Below, piece by piece: positions 18,918 through 26,908 of a stretch of DNA of 64,000 nt. Each line of letters begins with the position of its first letter. Position 1 is the stretch's first letter. The position numbers were made by a program, and so were the translations under genes. The stretch is from Cupriavidus necator N-1. Its GTDB lineage: Bacteria > Pseudomonadota > Gammaproteobacteria > Burkholderiales > Burkholderiaceae. Location of the stretch: assembly GCF_000219215.1 (NCBI RefSeq), contig NC_015723.1:1240001-1304000 (forward strand), given 5' to 3'. Below the pieces are notes generated by a model. The model worked only from the letters and a program-made list of their open reading frames with translations, ran no database searches and had not been told where the DNA came from.

Positions 18918-18946
18918 AAACGGCACGCCATTCGGCGTGCCGTTTT
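18918..18946 (+). terminator. Intrinsic terminator after eda
   Basis: Arms AAACGGCACGCC and GGCGTGCCGTTT with loop ATTC, ending in a short T run, 20 bp after the aldolase stop. It closes the PLP enzyme-kdgK-eda operon. Confidence 0.9.
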
Positions 18947-18992
18947 CATATCGACGCGGTCCGGGCCGCATCAGACTTGGGGGGCTGGCGGC

Positions 18993-19124
18993 TTACTTGT
19001 GACGGTCCGCCGAGCTTTCAAGCTTCTGGCCACCGCGCTGAATGTCCTGGCCGAGCCCCGCCATCGTGTTGCATCCAGCCAACAGGGTGGCAAACAAAAC
19101 GCACCAGATCCAACCTTTCTTCAC
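18993..19124 (-). CDS. Entericidin-like small lipoprotein
   Basis: A 43-residue ORF starting at GTG with AAAGGAG 6 bases upstream. The product begins MKKGWIWCVLFATLLAGCNT: charged start, hydrophobic stretch, then lipobox LAGC with Cys at 18. The mature part is short and polar (MAGLGQDIQRGGQKLESSAD), matching the entericidin A/B family, which has a GxGxDIxxGGxxL pattern. Entericidins are small membrane lipoproteins linked to stationary phase and stress; their cell function in this group is not settled. It stands alone between eda (opposite strand) and the EAL-like gene. It is easily missed because it is short. Confidence 0.85.
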   Translation of the reverse strand: MKKGWIWCVLFATLLAGCNTMAGLGQDIQRGGQKLESSADRHK

Positions 19125-19268
19125 GCCGGGCTCCTTTCGAAGATTTCAAGAATCGAGAGATTCAGGGATTGAGGGATTTGCGCCGATTTTACCGCTGCTG
19201 TGAGCGGGTTTGACATCTGGTATGTGCCAATTTGTAAATCGTGCAACGGCCGCAACGCCAGCCGCCTC

Positions 19269-20588
19269 TCAGGCGTGGGGCGCCAGCAGCTCCCGCGCGC
19301 GCTGCTGGATCGCCGCATGGGTCTGGAGCAGCCAGGCCGCGGGGAATGGCTGCGCCAGTAGGTAGCCCTGCACGCTGTGGCAGCCCCAGGCACGCACGGC
19401 CTCGAGCTGCTGGTGGGTCTCGACCCCCTTGGCACAGACCGACACGCCGGCGCCCCGGGCCAGCCGGCAGGCGGCGTGCAGGCTGTCGGCACGGTTGGCG
19501 GAATCACCGGGCCGGGGTGCATGGCCCAGCCGGCGGGCGTCCAGCGTGACGCTGTCCGGGTGCAGCGCCGCCAGCAACTGGCGGCAGCCCGGGCTGTCGT
19601 CGAAATCGCCCAGCGTCAGTTGCAGCCCGCGCCGGCGCAGGGCGGCAACGCGGGCAATGATGTCGGCGTCGGCCGGCACCGCGCTGGCCGACACTTCGAT
19701 GCACAGGCGGTCCGGTGCGATGCCGCCTGCGTCGATGGCGTGGGCCAGTGCCTCCACCATCTGCGGGCGGTGCAGCTGGGCGCTGGAGGCCAGCAGGGTG
19801 AATTGCAGCGGGGCCACGTTTTCGGCGGCGCGTACCAGCGGCAGCACGCTTTCCAGCAGCCAGCTGCCAATCCGGCCGACCAGCCCCAGCGACTCCACCG
19901 CCGGCAGGAAATCCTGCGGCGCCACGCGCCCGAGCGCCGGATGGTGCCAGCGCAGCCGCACGGTGTAGCCGCTGACCACGGCGCTGGCGAAGTCGGCGCG
20001 CGGCTGCAGCTGCAGGCTCAGTTCGCCGCGCTCCAGCGCATCGGGCAGGGCTGCCAGCAGGGGCGCGGTCGGCGGCGCGGCGGGCTTTTCGGCGCGCGCC
20101 AGGCCGTCGCCCCCCCGTCGATCGACCCGCAGCATGGCGTCCAGGGCCTGCTGCAGGCTGCGTTCCGCCGGGATATCCGGATGGTCGGTGGCCACGCCGA
20201 TGCTGCACGAAATAAACAGCTCGAAGCCGTCCAGCGCGAACGGCCGGGACAGGTCGTCGGCCAGCCGGCTGGCCACCGGGCCGGGGTCGGGCACGCCGTC
20301 CGGCAGCGCGGTAATGACCACCAGGTCTGCCGCCGCCATCCAGTGCATGATGGCGCCAGGCGGCAGCAGGCAGGCGATGCGTGCCTGCACGATGGCCCGC
20401 AGCCTCGCTGCGCGCCGGGGCCCCAGGGTTTCGCAGGCGCTGGCAAAGCGGTCCAGGCGGATAGAAAGGATCGTCGCTGGCTGCCCGGTGCCGGAGCGGC
20501 GTGCCGCAAGCGCGGACACCAGGGCGGACGGCTGCATCGCGCCAGGTGCGCCCGCGGCCGCGGCGATGTCATCGGCATCAGGATGCAT
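19269..20588 (-). CDS. Degenerate GGDEF-EAL-like protein, probably catalytically inactive
   Basis: About 439 residues from ATG 20588; longer starts read through unlikely sequence. The N-terminal part (about 20-165) looks like a GGDEF remnant without a GGDEF signature. The C-terminal 180-430 matches the EAL fold, but the catalytic residues are changed. The EAL stretch reads YTVRLRW instead of an ExLxRW motif, the DDFGTG loop reads GDFDDSPG, and the KxD site reads SVTLDA; CAKGVETHQQL keeps only part of the AEGVE motif. It likely no longer cleaves cyclic di-GMP and may bind it or a protein partner. No strong ribosome site is visible, so the start is uncertain. Confidence 0.78.
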   Translation of the reverse strand: MHPDADDIAAAAGAPGAMQPSALVSALAARRSGTGQPATILSIRLDRFASACETLGPRRAARLRAIVQARIACLLPPGAIMHWMAAADLVVITALPDGVPDPGPVASRLADDLSRPFALDGFELFISCSIGVATDHPDIPAERSLQQALDAMLRVDRRGGDGLARAEKPAAPPTAPLLAALPDALERGELSLQLQPRADFASAVVSGYTVRLRWHHPALGRVAPQDFLPAVESLGLVGRIGSWLLESVLPLVRAAENVAPLQFTLLASSAQLHRPQMVEALAHAIDAGGIAPDRLCIEVSASAVPADADIIARVAALRRRGLQLTLGDFDDSPGCRQLLAALHPDSVTLDARRLGHAPRPGDSANRADSLHAACRLARGAGVSVCAKGVETHQQLEAVRAWGCHSVQGYLLAQPFPAAWLLQTHAAIQQRARELLAPHA

Positions 20589-20904
20589 GGATGGTCTTGC
20601 GGGCAGCCTGTTGATGGCCGTGCGATGCCCGCGTCTCCCCGGTATCAGATTTGGTCGTTCGGCTGGCCGCTGGGGCGGCCGCCGGCGCTTGTCGTTAGGC
20701 CCTGGTGATCCATGCCTGCCACGGCCGCATGCGGGCCGCACAGGCGGATCATAAGCGAAGGGGAGGGGGCGGAACATTGCAAATTGCGCCAAGGTGACTT
20801 GGTCGCAACCTGCAACTTAATATGGATCAATATGGTCGGAATTGACCGTGATCCTGGATTGACGCCACCGCCGGAATCCGGCAGCGGCCGACTGGCTGGC
20901 CTGA
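20589..20904. other. Intergenic region (316 bp) upstream of the EAL-like gene
   Basis: No gene seen. It should hold the promoter of the minus-strand EAL-like gene and the end of the CorC-type transcript. The only clear structure is an interrupted inverted repeat at 20784-20808 (TTGCG-CCAAG / CTTGG-T-CGCAA), which has no T run. Confidence 0.5.
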
Positions 20905-22218
20905 TCAGCCGGTGGTCTCTTCCTCAGGACCTTCCTGCGGGGGCAGGCGCGCGGCCAGCACCTTGTCGATGCGTTTGCCGTCCATGTCGACGATCTCGAA
21001 GCGCCAGTCGCCCCATTGCACGCTGTCGGCGATCTGCGGCAGGCGGCCCAGCAGCAGGAGCAGCATGCCGGACAGGGTGTGGTAGCGCTCTTTTTCTTCT
21101 TCCGGCACCTGGCGCAGGCCGATGCGGTCCTTCAGTTCCGGGATCGGGATCAGGCCGTCGAGCAGCCACGAGCCGTCGTCGCGCTGCACCGCCCATTCCT
21201 CGCCGGCGGCGTCGGCCTTGAATTCGCCGGTGATGGCCTCGATCAGGTCCTGCAGCGTGACCAGGCCCAGCACTTCGCCGTATTCGTCGATGACAAAGGC
21301 CATCTGGCCGCCGGAGCCGCGGAAATTCTCCAGCAGTTCCATGCCGGTCACGCTCTCGGGCACGAACACCGCCGGCTGCGCCGCGGCCTTCAGGTCGGCT
21401 TCCTCGCCGCGCAGCCGGCGCGCCAGCAGCTGGCGCGCGCTGACCACGCCGATGATGTCGTGCATGCCGCCGCGCACCACCGGAAAGCGCGAATGGTCGG
21501 ACTCTTCGATGCGGTGCAGGTTTTCATCCAGCGTCTCTTCGACGTCCAGGTACACGACATCGCCGCGCGGCACCATCAGCGATGCCAGCTGGCGGTCGTC
21601 CAGCCGGAACACGTTGCGCACCATGGTGTGCTCGTGCTGCTCGATCACGCCGGCCTCGGAGCCCTCGACCAGCAGTGCGTGGATTTCTTCCTCGGTCACG
21701 CCCGGGCCGCGGTCGACCTTGGTGCCCAGCATCCGCAGCACCAGCCGCGTGGAGCTGGACAGCAGCTTGACGAACGGGGTGGAGGCCACGGCCAGCCAGC
21801 CGATCGGGCGCGCCACCAGCCGCGCGATCGCTTCCGGGGCCATCTGGCCCAGGCGCTTGGGCACCAGTTCGCCCAGCACGATGGAAAAGTAGGTCAGGCC
21901 GGCCACCACGATGGCGGTCGCCACATAGCCGGAGGTGTTCGGCGACAAGCCGAAGCCCTGCAGCCAGAGGCCCAGCGGCTGCGCCAGCGTGGATTCTCCG
22001 ACCACGCCATTGAGCACGCCGATCGACGTGATGCCGATCTGCACCGTGGACAGGAAGCGCGTGGGGTCCTCGCCCAGCTGGACCGCGGCAATCGCGCCGC
22101 GGTCACCGTTCTCGATCTGGCGCTGCAGACGTGCCTTACGGGCCGTGACCAGCGCGATCTCGGACATCGCGAACAGGCCGTTGAGCAGAATCAGCGCCAG
22201 TAGTATGGCAATTTCCAT
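20905..22218 (-). CDS. CNNM/CorC (hemolysin C)-family membrane protein with CBS pair
   Basis: About 437 residues from ATG 22218. The N-terminal DUF21/CNNM transmembrane domain (about 1-190) starts MEIAILLALILLNGLFAMSE and includes FLSTVQIGITSIGVLNGVVGE. Two CBS domains follow (about 205-330: MVPRGDVVYLDVEETLDENL, SRFPVVRGGMHDIIGVVSAR, FVIDEYGEVLGLVTLQDL), then a CorC_HlyC transporter-associated domain near 350-430. These proteins are linked to magnesium or sodium-coupled divalent cation export. The upstream in-frame extension is unlikely because the hydrophobic start fits MEIAI. The adjacent plus-strand propeller gene is divergent across 252 bp. Confidence 0.9.
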   Translation of the reverse strand: MEIAILLALILLNGLFAMSEIALVTARKARLQRQIENGDRGAIAAVQLGEDPTRFLSTVQIGITSIGVLNGVVGESTLAQPLGLWLQGFGLSPNTSGYVATAIVVAGLTYFSIVLGELVPKRLGQMAPEAIARLVARPIGWLAVASTPFVKLLSSSTRLVLRMLGTKVDRGPGVTEEEIHALLVEGSEAGVIEQHEHTMVRNVFRLDDRQLASLMVPRGDVVYLDVEETLDENLHRIEESDHSRFPVVRGGMHDIIGVVSARQLLARRLRGEEADLKAAAQPAVFVPESVTGMELLENFRGSGGQMAFVIDEYGEVLGLVTLQDLIEAITGEFKADAAGEEWAVQRDDGSWLLDGLIPIPELKDRIGLRQVPEEEKERYHTLSGMLLLLLGRLPQIADSVQWGDWRFEIVDMDGKRIDKVLAARLPPQEGPEEETTG

Positions 22219-22470
22219 CAGGGTACGCGCCCTTTGCGTGTGAATTGAAAGCACCAAGCATACCATCCGCGCATGACGACACGGCGCCGGGCAGCCTGGC
22301 GATGGTGGCGGCTGCTCCGGTCGCTTAGCGATAACCAGCGGAGATAGCTCGATGCCTAATATTCAATAGATAGTTATCGTTGGCCGCGCCAAACTTCTGT
22401 CCGTGGCACTACCTGTGCCCCCTTACGAAAAGCCTGGATCTGACAGGCGTGCGAATCACAAGGAGACAGA

Positions 22471-23415
22471 ATGGACAACCGATGGACGGCCGTGCTGGTG
22501 GAGAAATTCGGCCATAGCTTCAGCGCTTACGAACTGGCAGGCGGCGAGCGCCGCTTCAGCGTGCAGTTGCCGGACTATCCCCATGAATTCGTGGTGGACC
22601 GCGAGCGCCTGTGCGGCTACGTCGGCCACTATGGTGTGCAGACCTTCGCACATGCCGGCGACGGCGGCGCCATGGTGATCGCGGTCGACCTGGTGAGCGG
22701 CGCGGTCAGGGCGCAGCTTGATTGCTCGCCCTATCACCGCATCCATGGCCTGCAGATTGACCGGCAAGGGCGCGTCTATGCGCTGAGCGAGCGCGACAAT
22801 ATGCTGCTCGTGTTCGAGGCCCCACTAGAGCGCCCGGTGCCGGACCGCGCGGTGCCGGCGGGCGGGGTCAAGAGCCATCTGTTTGTGTTGTCGGCCGATG
22901 GCGAGCGTGCTTACGTGACCAACCTGCTGTCGCATACCGTGACACTGGTGCACCCCTACGATGCCACCCGCGCACCGCGCGCGGCCAACGCCGGCAGGCG
23001 CCCCGAGGGCTGTTGCCTGAGCCGCGACGAAGCGGCGCTCTACGTTGCCAGCCGCGACGACCACAGTCTCACCCGGCTGGACGCGCGCACGATGGAAGTG
23101 GTGCGCACGGTGCCGACGGGCGAGGACCCCACTCGCATCTACTGGTCGCCGGACAACCGCCTGTTCGTACTCAACTACGGCGAGCGCAGCATCCGCATTT
23201 TCGACCCCGACACGCTCGCGGAGACCGGTCGGGTCGATACCGGCGCCAAGCCGATCGCGCTCGCCTTCCATCCGGCTGACCCGAGCCGCGCCTATGTCGC
23301 GCTCAACGACCACACCGTCGGCCAGCTTGACCTGCCTGGCCTGACCCTGCGCCATGCCTTCACCACCGGCAAGGAACCGGACGGTCTTGCCATCCTGGCT
23401 TTGCCGCCGCAGTAG
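22471..23415 (+). CDS. YncE-like beta-propeller protein
   Basis: A 314-residue protein made of repeated 40-45-residue blades, each with an LYVAS/AYVT type strand pair (GERAYVTNLLSHTVTLV, AALYVASRDDHSLTRLD, RLFVLNYGERSIRIFD, AYVALNDHTVGQLD). That is a seven-bladed propeller of the YncE/cytochrome-cd1/lactonase type. No signal peptide is visible, so it is probably cytosolic. A ribosome site (AAGGAGACAG) precedes the ATG. It leads an operon with an MFS carrier and a sugar-lactonase-like amidohydrolase, so a lactone- or sugar-acid-binding or lactonase role is attractive. Propellers of this sort are functionally diverse. Confidence 0.75.
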   Translation: MDNRWTAVLVEKFGHSFSAYELAGGERRFSVQLPDYPHEFVVDRERLCGYVGHYGVQTFAHAGDGGAMVIAVDLVSGAVRAQLDCSPYHRIHGLQIDRQGRVYALSERDNMLLVFEAPLERPVPDRAVPAGGVKSHLFVLSADGERAYVTNLLSHTVTLVHPYDATRAPRAANAGRRPEGCCLSRDEAALYVASRDDHSLTRLDARTMEVVRTVPTGEDPTRIYWSPDNRLFVLNYGERSIRIFDPDTLAETGRVDTGAKPIALAFHPADPSRAYVALNDHTVGQLDLPGLTLRHAFTTGKEPDGLAILALPPQ

Positions 23416-23499
23416 CACCCGGTCGTTTCAACCGACAAGGCCGCGAAGGCAGCGCAGATGCCGGCGGCTGATACCCAGAAATCCATACGGAGACAGAGT

Positions 23500-24837
23500 A
23501 TGAAAGGCTTGGACCAAGCCGGCGCCGGTACGTCCGTCGCCATCGACGCGACACCTCTCACCGGTGCGCCCGGCATCCCCGCCCAGCGCTGGTGGCGCAT
23601 CATCCCGCCGATCCTGATGGTCTGCATCGTCTCGTACATGGATCGCGTCAATATCGCCTTCGCGATGCCGGGCGGGATGGGCGACGCGCTCGGTATCGGT
23701 GCCAGCATGGCCGGCCTGGCCGGCGGCATTTTCTTTGTCGGCTATCTGTTCCTGCAGATCCCCGGCGGCAAGCTGGCCGTGCGCGGCAGTGGGCGCAACT
23801 TCATCGCCTGGTCGATGCTGGCCTGGGCCGTCATTTCCGTGTTGACCGGCCTGGTGCGCAACGAGACCGAACTGCTGATCCTGCGCTTTGCGCTGGGGGT
23901 GGCCGAGGGCGGCATGCTGCCGGTGGTGCTGACCATGGTCGGCAACTGGTTTCCCGACCACGAGCGCGGACGCGCCAACGCCCTGGTGATCCTGTTCGTG
24001 CCGATCGCCGGCATCATCACCGCGCCGCTGTCGGGGCTGGTGATCGCGGCGCTCGACTGGCGCTGGCTGTTTATCGTGGAAGGCCTGATTTCGCTGGCCT
24101 GCCTCGGCGTGTGGTGGAAGCTGGCCTGTGACCGGCCGGACCAGGCGCGCTGGATTTCCGCCGAAGAGAAGGCTTATCTGCTGGCCCGCCTGCGCGAGGA
24201 AGAGCAGCAGGCAGCCGCGGCTGGTGCGAACGTGGGGCAGGGCGCGGGCAGCACGCGGGCGGTGTTGGCGCACATCTTGTCGCAGGATGTGATCTGGCGC
24301 CTGATCGCCGTCAATTTTCTCTATCAGATGGGGATCTACGGCTACACGCTGTGGCTGCCCACCATCCTGAAAGGCCTGACCGGAGGCGGCATGGGGCAGG
24401 TCGGCATGCTGGCCGTGCTGCCGTACCTGGGTACCATGGCCGGCATCCTCGCGATGTCTTCGCTGTCCGACCGCACCGGCCGGCGCAAGGCCTTCGTGGT
24501 CTGGCCGCTGCTGGGTTTCGCTGCCTGCCTGGCCGGTTCGGTGTGGTGGCACGACAATACTTGGGTGTCCTATGGCCTGCTGGTCGGCAGCGGCTTCTTC
24601 CTGCAGTCCGCTGCGGGCGTGTTCTGGACCCTGCCGCCGCGGCTGCTGGCCGCCGAGCACGCCGGTGTGGCGCGCGGCGTGATCAATGCGCTCGGCAACC
24701 TGGGGGGATTCTGCGGTCCCTATGCCGCGGGCGTGCTGATCGAGCGCGTCGGCGCGGGCGCGGGTGTCTACTTGCTGGTCGCCGCGCTGGTGCTGGCCGG
24801 TGCCCTGGCTGCCACGTTGCCGAGGCGGTGCCGATGA
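23500..24837 (+). CDS. MFS transporter, anion:cation symporter (ACS) type
   Basis: About 445 residues from ATG 23500, which has GGAGAC 5 bases upstream; a longer start at 23458 is unlikely. Twelve hydrophobic segments are predicted. ACS-family marks include IVSYMDRVNIAFAMP near residue 45, GYLFLQIPGGKLAVRGSGR near 80-98, RFALGVAEGGMLPVVL, the RGRANALVILFVPIAG loop, and LSDRTGRRKAFVVWPLLGF near 325. ACS carriers import organic anions such as glucarate, galactonate, tartrate or phthalate. It overlaps the amidohydrolase start by 4 bp (ATGA), so cargo and enzyme are probably paired. Confidence 0.87.
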   Translation: MKGLDQAGAGTSVAIDATPLTGAPGIPAQRWWRIIPPILMVCIVSYMDRVNIAFAMPGGMGDALGIGASMAGLAGGIFFVGYLFLQIPGGKLAVRGSGRNFIAWSMLAWAVISVLTGLVRNETELLILRFALGVAEGGMLPVVLTMVGNWFPDHERGRANALVILFVPIAGIITAPLSGLVIAALDWRWLFIVEGLISLACLGVWWKLACDRPDQARWISAEEKAYLLARLREEEQQAAAAGANVGQGAGSTRAVLAHILSQDVIWRLIAVNFLYQMGIYGYTLWLPTILKGLTGGGMGQVGMLAVLPYLGTMAGILAMSSLSDRTGRRKAFVVWPLLGFAACLAGSVWWHDNTWVSYGLLVGSGFFLQSAAGVFWTLPPRLLAAEHAGVARGVINALGNLGGFCGPYAAGVLIERVGAGAGVYLLVAALVLAGALAATLPRRCR

Positions 24838-25829
24838 ACCGCGAAGCAAACGGCGCGCTGCCCCCGGGCCTGGCCATCGTCGACGCCCACCACCACCTGT
24901 GGCAACTCGGGCGCGGCCGCTATCCCTGGCTGCAGGACGAATACCGGCCGCAGACTTTCTTTCTCGGCGACTACGAGAGCCTGCGCCGCGATTACTTGGA
25001 GGCGCAGTATGCGTACGACACCAGCGCCGTCACCGTACTTGCTACCGTACACGTAGAGGCCGAACGCGACCGCAGCGAAGCCGTCGACGAGACTGCGTGG
25101 CTGCACCGCCAGGACTGGCGCCCCGGCATGGCTGCGGCGGTGGTGGCCTACGCGCCGTTCGGGACTCCCGGGTGCGCCGAACTGCTGGCGCGCCAGGCTG
25201 GTTTCGCGCGGGTCAGGGGGATTCGATGCAAACCGCTGACCGCTGCGGCGCCGGGCGAGTCGGTGGCCGGGCGCCCCGGGTCGATGCAGGACCAGGTCTG
25301 GCTGGATGACCTGGCGCGGCTGGAACGCCACGGCCTGTCGTGGGACCTGCGGGTACCGTTCTGGCACTTGCGCGAGGCGGCCCAGGTGGCGGCCGCCTTG
25401 CCCGGCGTGCCCATCGCGCTCAATCACGCGGGCCTGCCGCTGGACCGCTCGGAAGCGGGCCTGGCTTGCTGGCGCGCCGGCATGGAGGCGCTGGCTGCCT
25501 GCGCCAATGTGTCGGTCAAGCTGTCGGAGTTCGGGCTGGCCGGCGGGCGCTGGGATGCGCTGGGCAACCGCCGCATCGTGCGCGAGGTGCTGGCGATTTT
25601 CGGACATGAGCGGGCGATGTTCGGCAGCAACCTGCCGGTCTCGGGCCTGAGCGCGGACTTCGGCACGATTCTCGGCATGGTGTGCGAGGCGCTGCCGGAT
25701 CCCGTGGACAGGCAGCGCGTGCTGGCTGGAAATGCGGCGAGGTTCTATTGCATTGCGCCGGCGCAAATGACGGCGCGAAGCGATGCCAACGATGCTAAGG
25801 ATGCTCCAAAGCCGTCAGAGCTTGCCTAA
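24834..25829 (+). CDS. Amidohydrolase of the L-fuconolactonase/rhamnonolactonase type
   Basis: A 331-residue metal-dependent hydrolase. The start AIVDAHHHLWQLGRGRYPWL is the usual opening of the COG3618-type sugar lactonases (HxH-W-P-r-YPW). Later segments are VLATVHVEAERDRSE near 63, ALNHAGLPLDRS near 195 with the conserved His, VSVKLSEFGL, and the metal Asp region MFGSNLPVSGL near 265. Members open sugar-acid lactones or 2-pyrone-4,6-dicarboxylate. Coupled by ATGA overlap to the ACS transporter, it probably acts on an imported lactone. The exact lactone is unknown; no dehydratase or aldolase follows, so the pathway must continue elsewhere. Confidence 0.83.
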   Translation: MNREANGALPPGLAIVDAHHHLWQLGRGRYPWLQDEYRPQTFFLGDYESLRRDYLEAQYAYDTSAVTVLATVHVEAERDRSEAVDETAWLHRQDWRPGMAAAVVAYAPFGTPGCAELLARQAGFARVRGIRCKPLTAAAPGESVAGRPGSMQDQVWLDDLARLERHGLSWDLRVPFWHLREAAQVAAALPGVPIALNHAGLPLDRSEAGLACWRAGMEALAACANVSVKLSEFGLAGGRWDALGNRRIVREVLAIFGHERAMFGSNLPVSGLSADFGTILGMVCEALPDPVDRQRVLAGNAARFYCIAPAQMTARSDANDAKDAPKPSELA

Positions 25830-25883
25830 GGCACGCATGCTATAAAGGCCGATCTTAGCCGAAGTCCCTCCTGAGCGGCCACC

Positions 25884-26873
25884 ATGCCAGACCTCCCCGC
25901 CACCCTCTCCAGCGCGGCCACCCTGCGCAAACGCCTGCATATGCGGCACCTGCGCCTGGCCCTGGCCCTGGCCGAGCACCGCTCGCTGCGGCGCGCCGCT
26001 GCACAGATGGCGCTGTCCCAGCCAGCCGTCACCAAGGCATTGCGCGAGCTCGAGAGCGTGGTTGGCACGTTGCTGTTCACGCGCCATGCGCGCGGTATCG
26101 AGCCGACGGTATTCGGCGAGGCGCTGATCCGCTACGCGCGCGTGGTGCTGGCCGACCTGGATGCCCTGCATGACGAATTTGCCGCCATCGCAGCCGGCGA
26201 GGTGGGCAAGGTGCGGCTTGGCTCGATCCTGGCCCCGGTGCCATCGGTGCTGTCCGGTGTCATCAACGCGCTCAAGGCGCGCTATCCGCATTTGCATATC
26301 GTGATGCAGGTCGATACCAGCGACGTGCTGGTGCAGGCGCTGCGGCAGGATGCGCTGGACGTGGTGATAGGGCGTATCCCCGAGGGTACGATGGCCGACG
26401 ATCTCGACTTTGAGCCACTGTTCGAGGAATCGCTGGCCATCGTGGCGCGCGCCGGCCATCCGCAGGCGGGCAAGCGCAGCGTCAGTCTGGCTTCCCTGGC
26501 TGGCTATCCGTGGATCATCCCGCCGGCGGCCGTGCCGATGTGGCAGATCATCGACCAGACCTTCCGCGACAACCGCGTGCCGCTGCCGGAAGACATTATC
26601 GAGACCTCGTCGATCATGGGCACGTTGCCGCTGCTGGCGGAGAGCGATCGCATTGCTGTCGTGCCGGGCGCCATCGCGGACTACTTCGGCTCGCTGGGCG
26701 CGCTGGCAGTCCTGCCGGTGCCGATGCGAGGGCAGTTGGTTCCCTATGGGATTGTGGTGCGCCGGCGCCGTGCCGCGACGCCGGCCATGCGGCTGCTGAT
26801 CGACGCGGTGCGCGCGGCGCGGCCTGGCCATCCGAATGCGGTGGTTGAATCGGAGCCATTACCTGTTAGGTAA
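25884..26873 (+). CDS. LysR-family transcriptional regulator
   Basis: A 329-residue LTTR. The N-terminal winged HTH (about 20-78) reads LRLALALAEHRSLRRAAAQMALSQPAVTKALRELE. The inducer-binding domain (about 105-315) has the VRLGSILAPVPSVLSG start seen in GbpR-like (sugar/aromatic) LTTRs. It lies 54 bp after the lactonase gene in the same direction, so it may regulate that operon from its 3' end, an unusual layout since LTTRs are often divergent. Its stop codon is embedded in a 23-bp perfect palindrome and overlaps an ATG (TAATG) of the next reading frame. Inducer unknown. Confidence 0.9.
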   Translation: MPDLPATLSSAATLRKRLHMRHLRLALALAEHRSLRRAAAQMALSQPAVTKALRELESVVGTLLFTRHARGIEPTVFGEALIRYARVVLADLDALHDEFAAIAAGEVGKVRLGSILAPVPSVLSGVINALKARYPHLHIVMQVDTSDVLVQALRQDALDVVIGRIPEGTMADDLDFEPLFEESLAIVARAGHPQAGKRSVSLASLAGYPWIIPPAAVPMWQIIDQTFRDNRVPLPEDIIETSSIMGTLPLLAESDRIAVVPGAIADYFGSLGALAVLPVPMRGQLVPYGIVVRRRRAATPAMRLLIDAVRAARPGHPNAVVESEPLPVR

Positions 26874-26878
26874 TGGCC
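26856..26878. promoter_or_regulatory. Perfect 10+3+10 palindrome at the LysR/XRE junction
   Basis: Arms GCCATTACCT and AGGTAATGGC around a GTT centre, spanning the LysR stop and lying 31 bp before the likely XRE start at 26909. The ATTACCT...AGGTAAT core resembles dimer-binding operators, so it may be the XRE regulator's own operator. With no T run it is a poor terminator. Confidence 0.6.
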
Positions 26879-26908
26879 ATTCGCCCCAACGCATGCTGTA
26901 ATGCAGCC

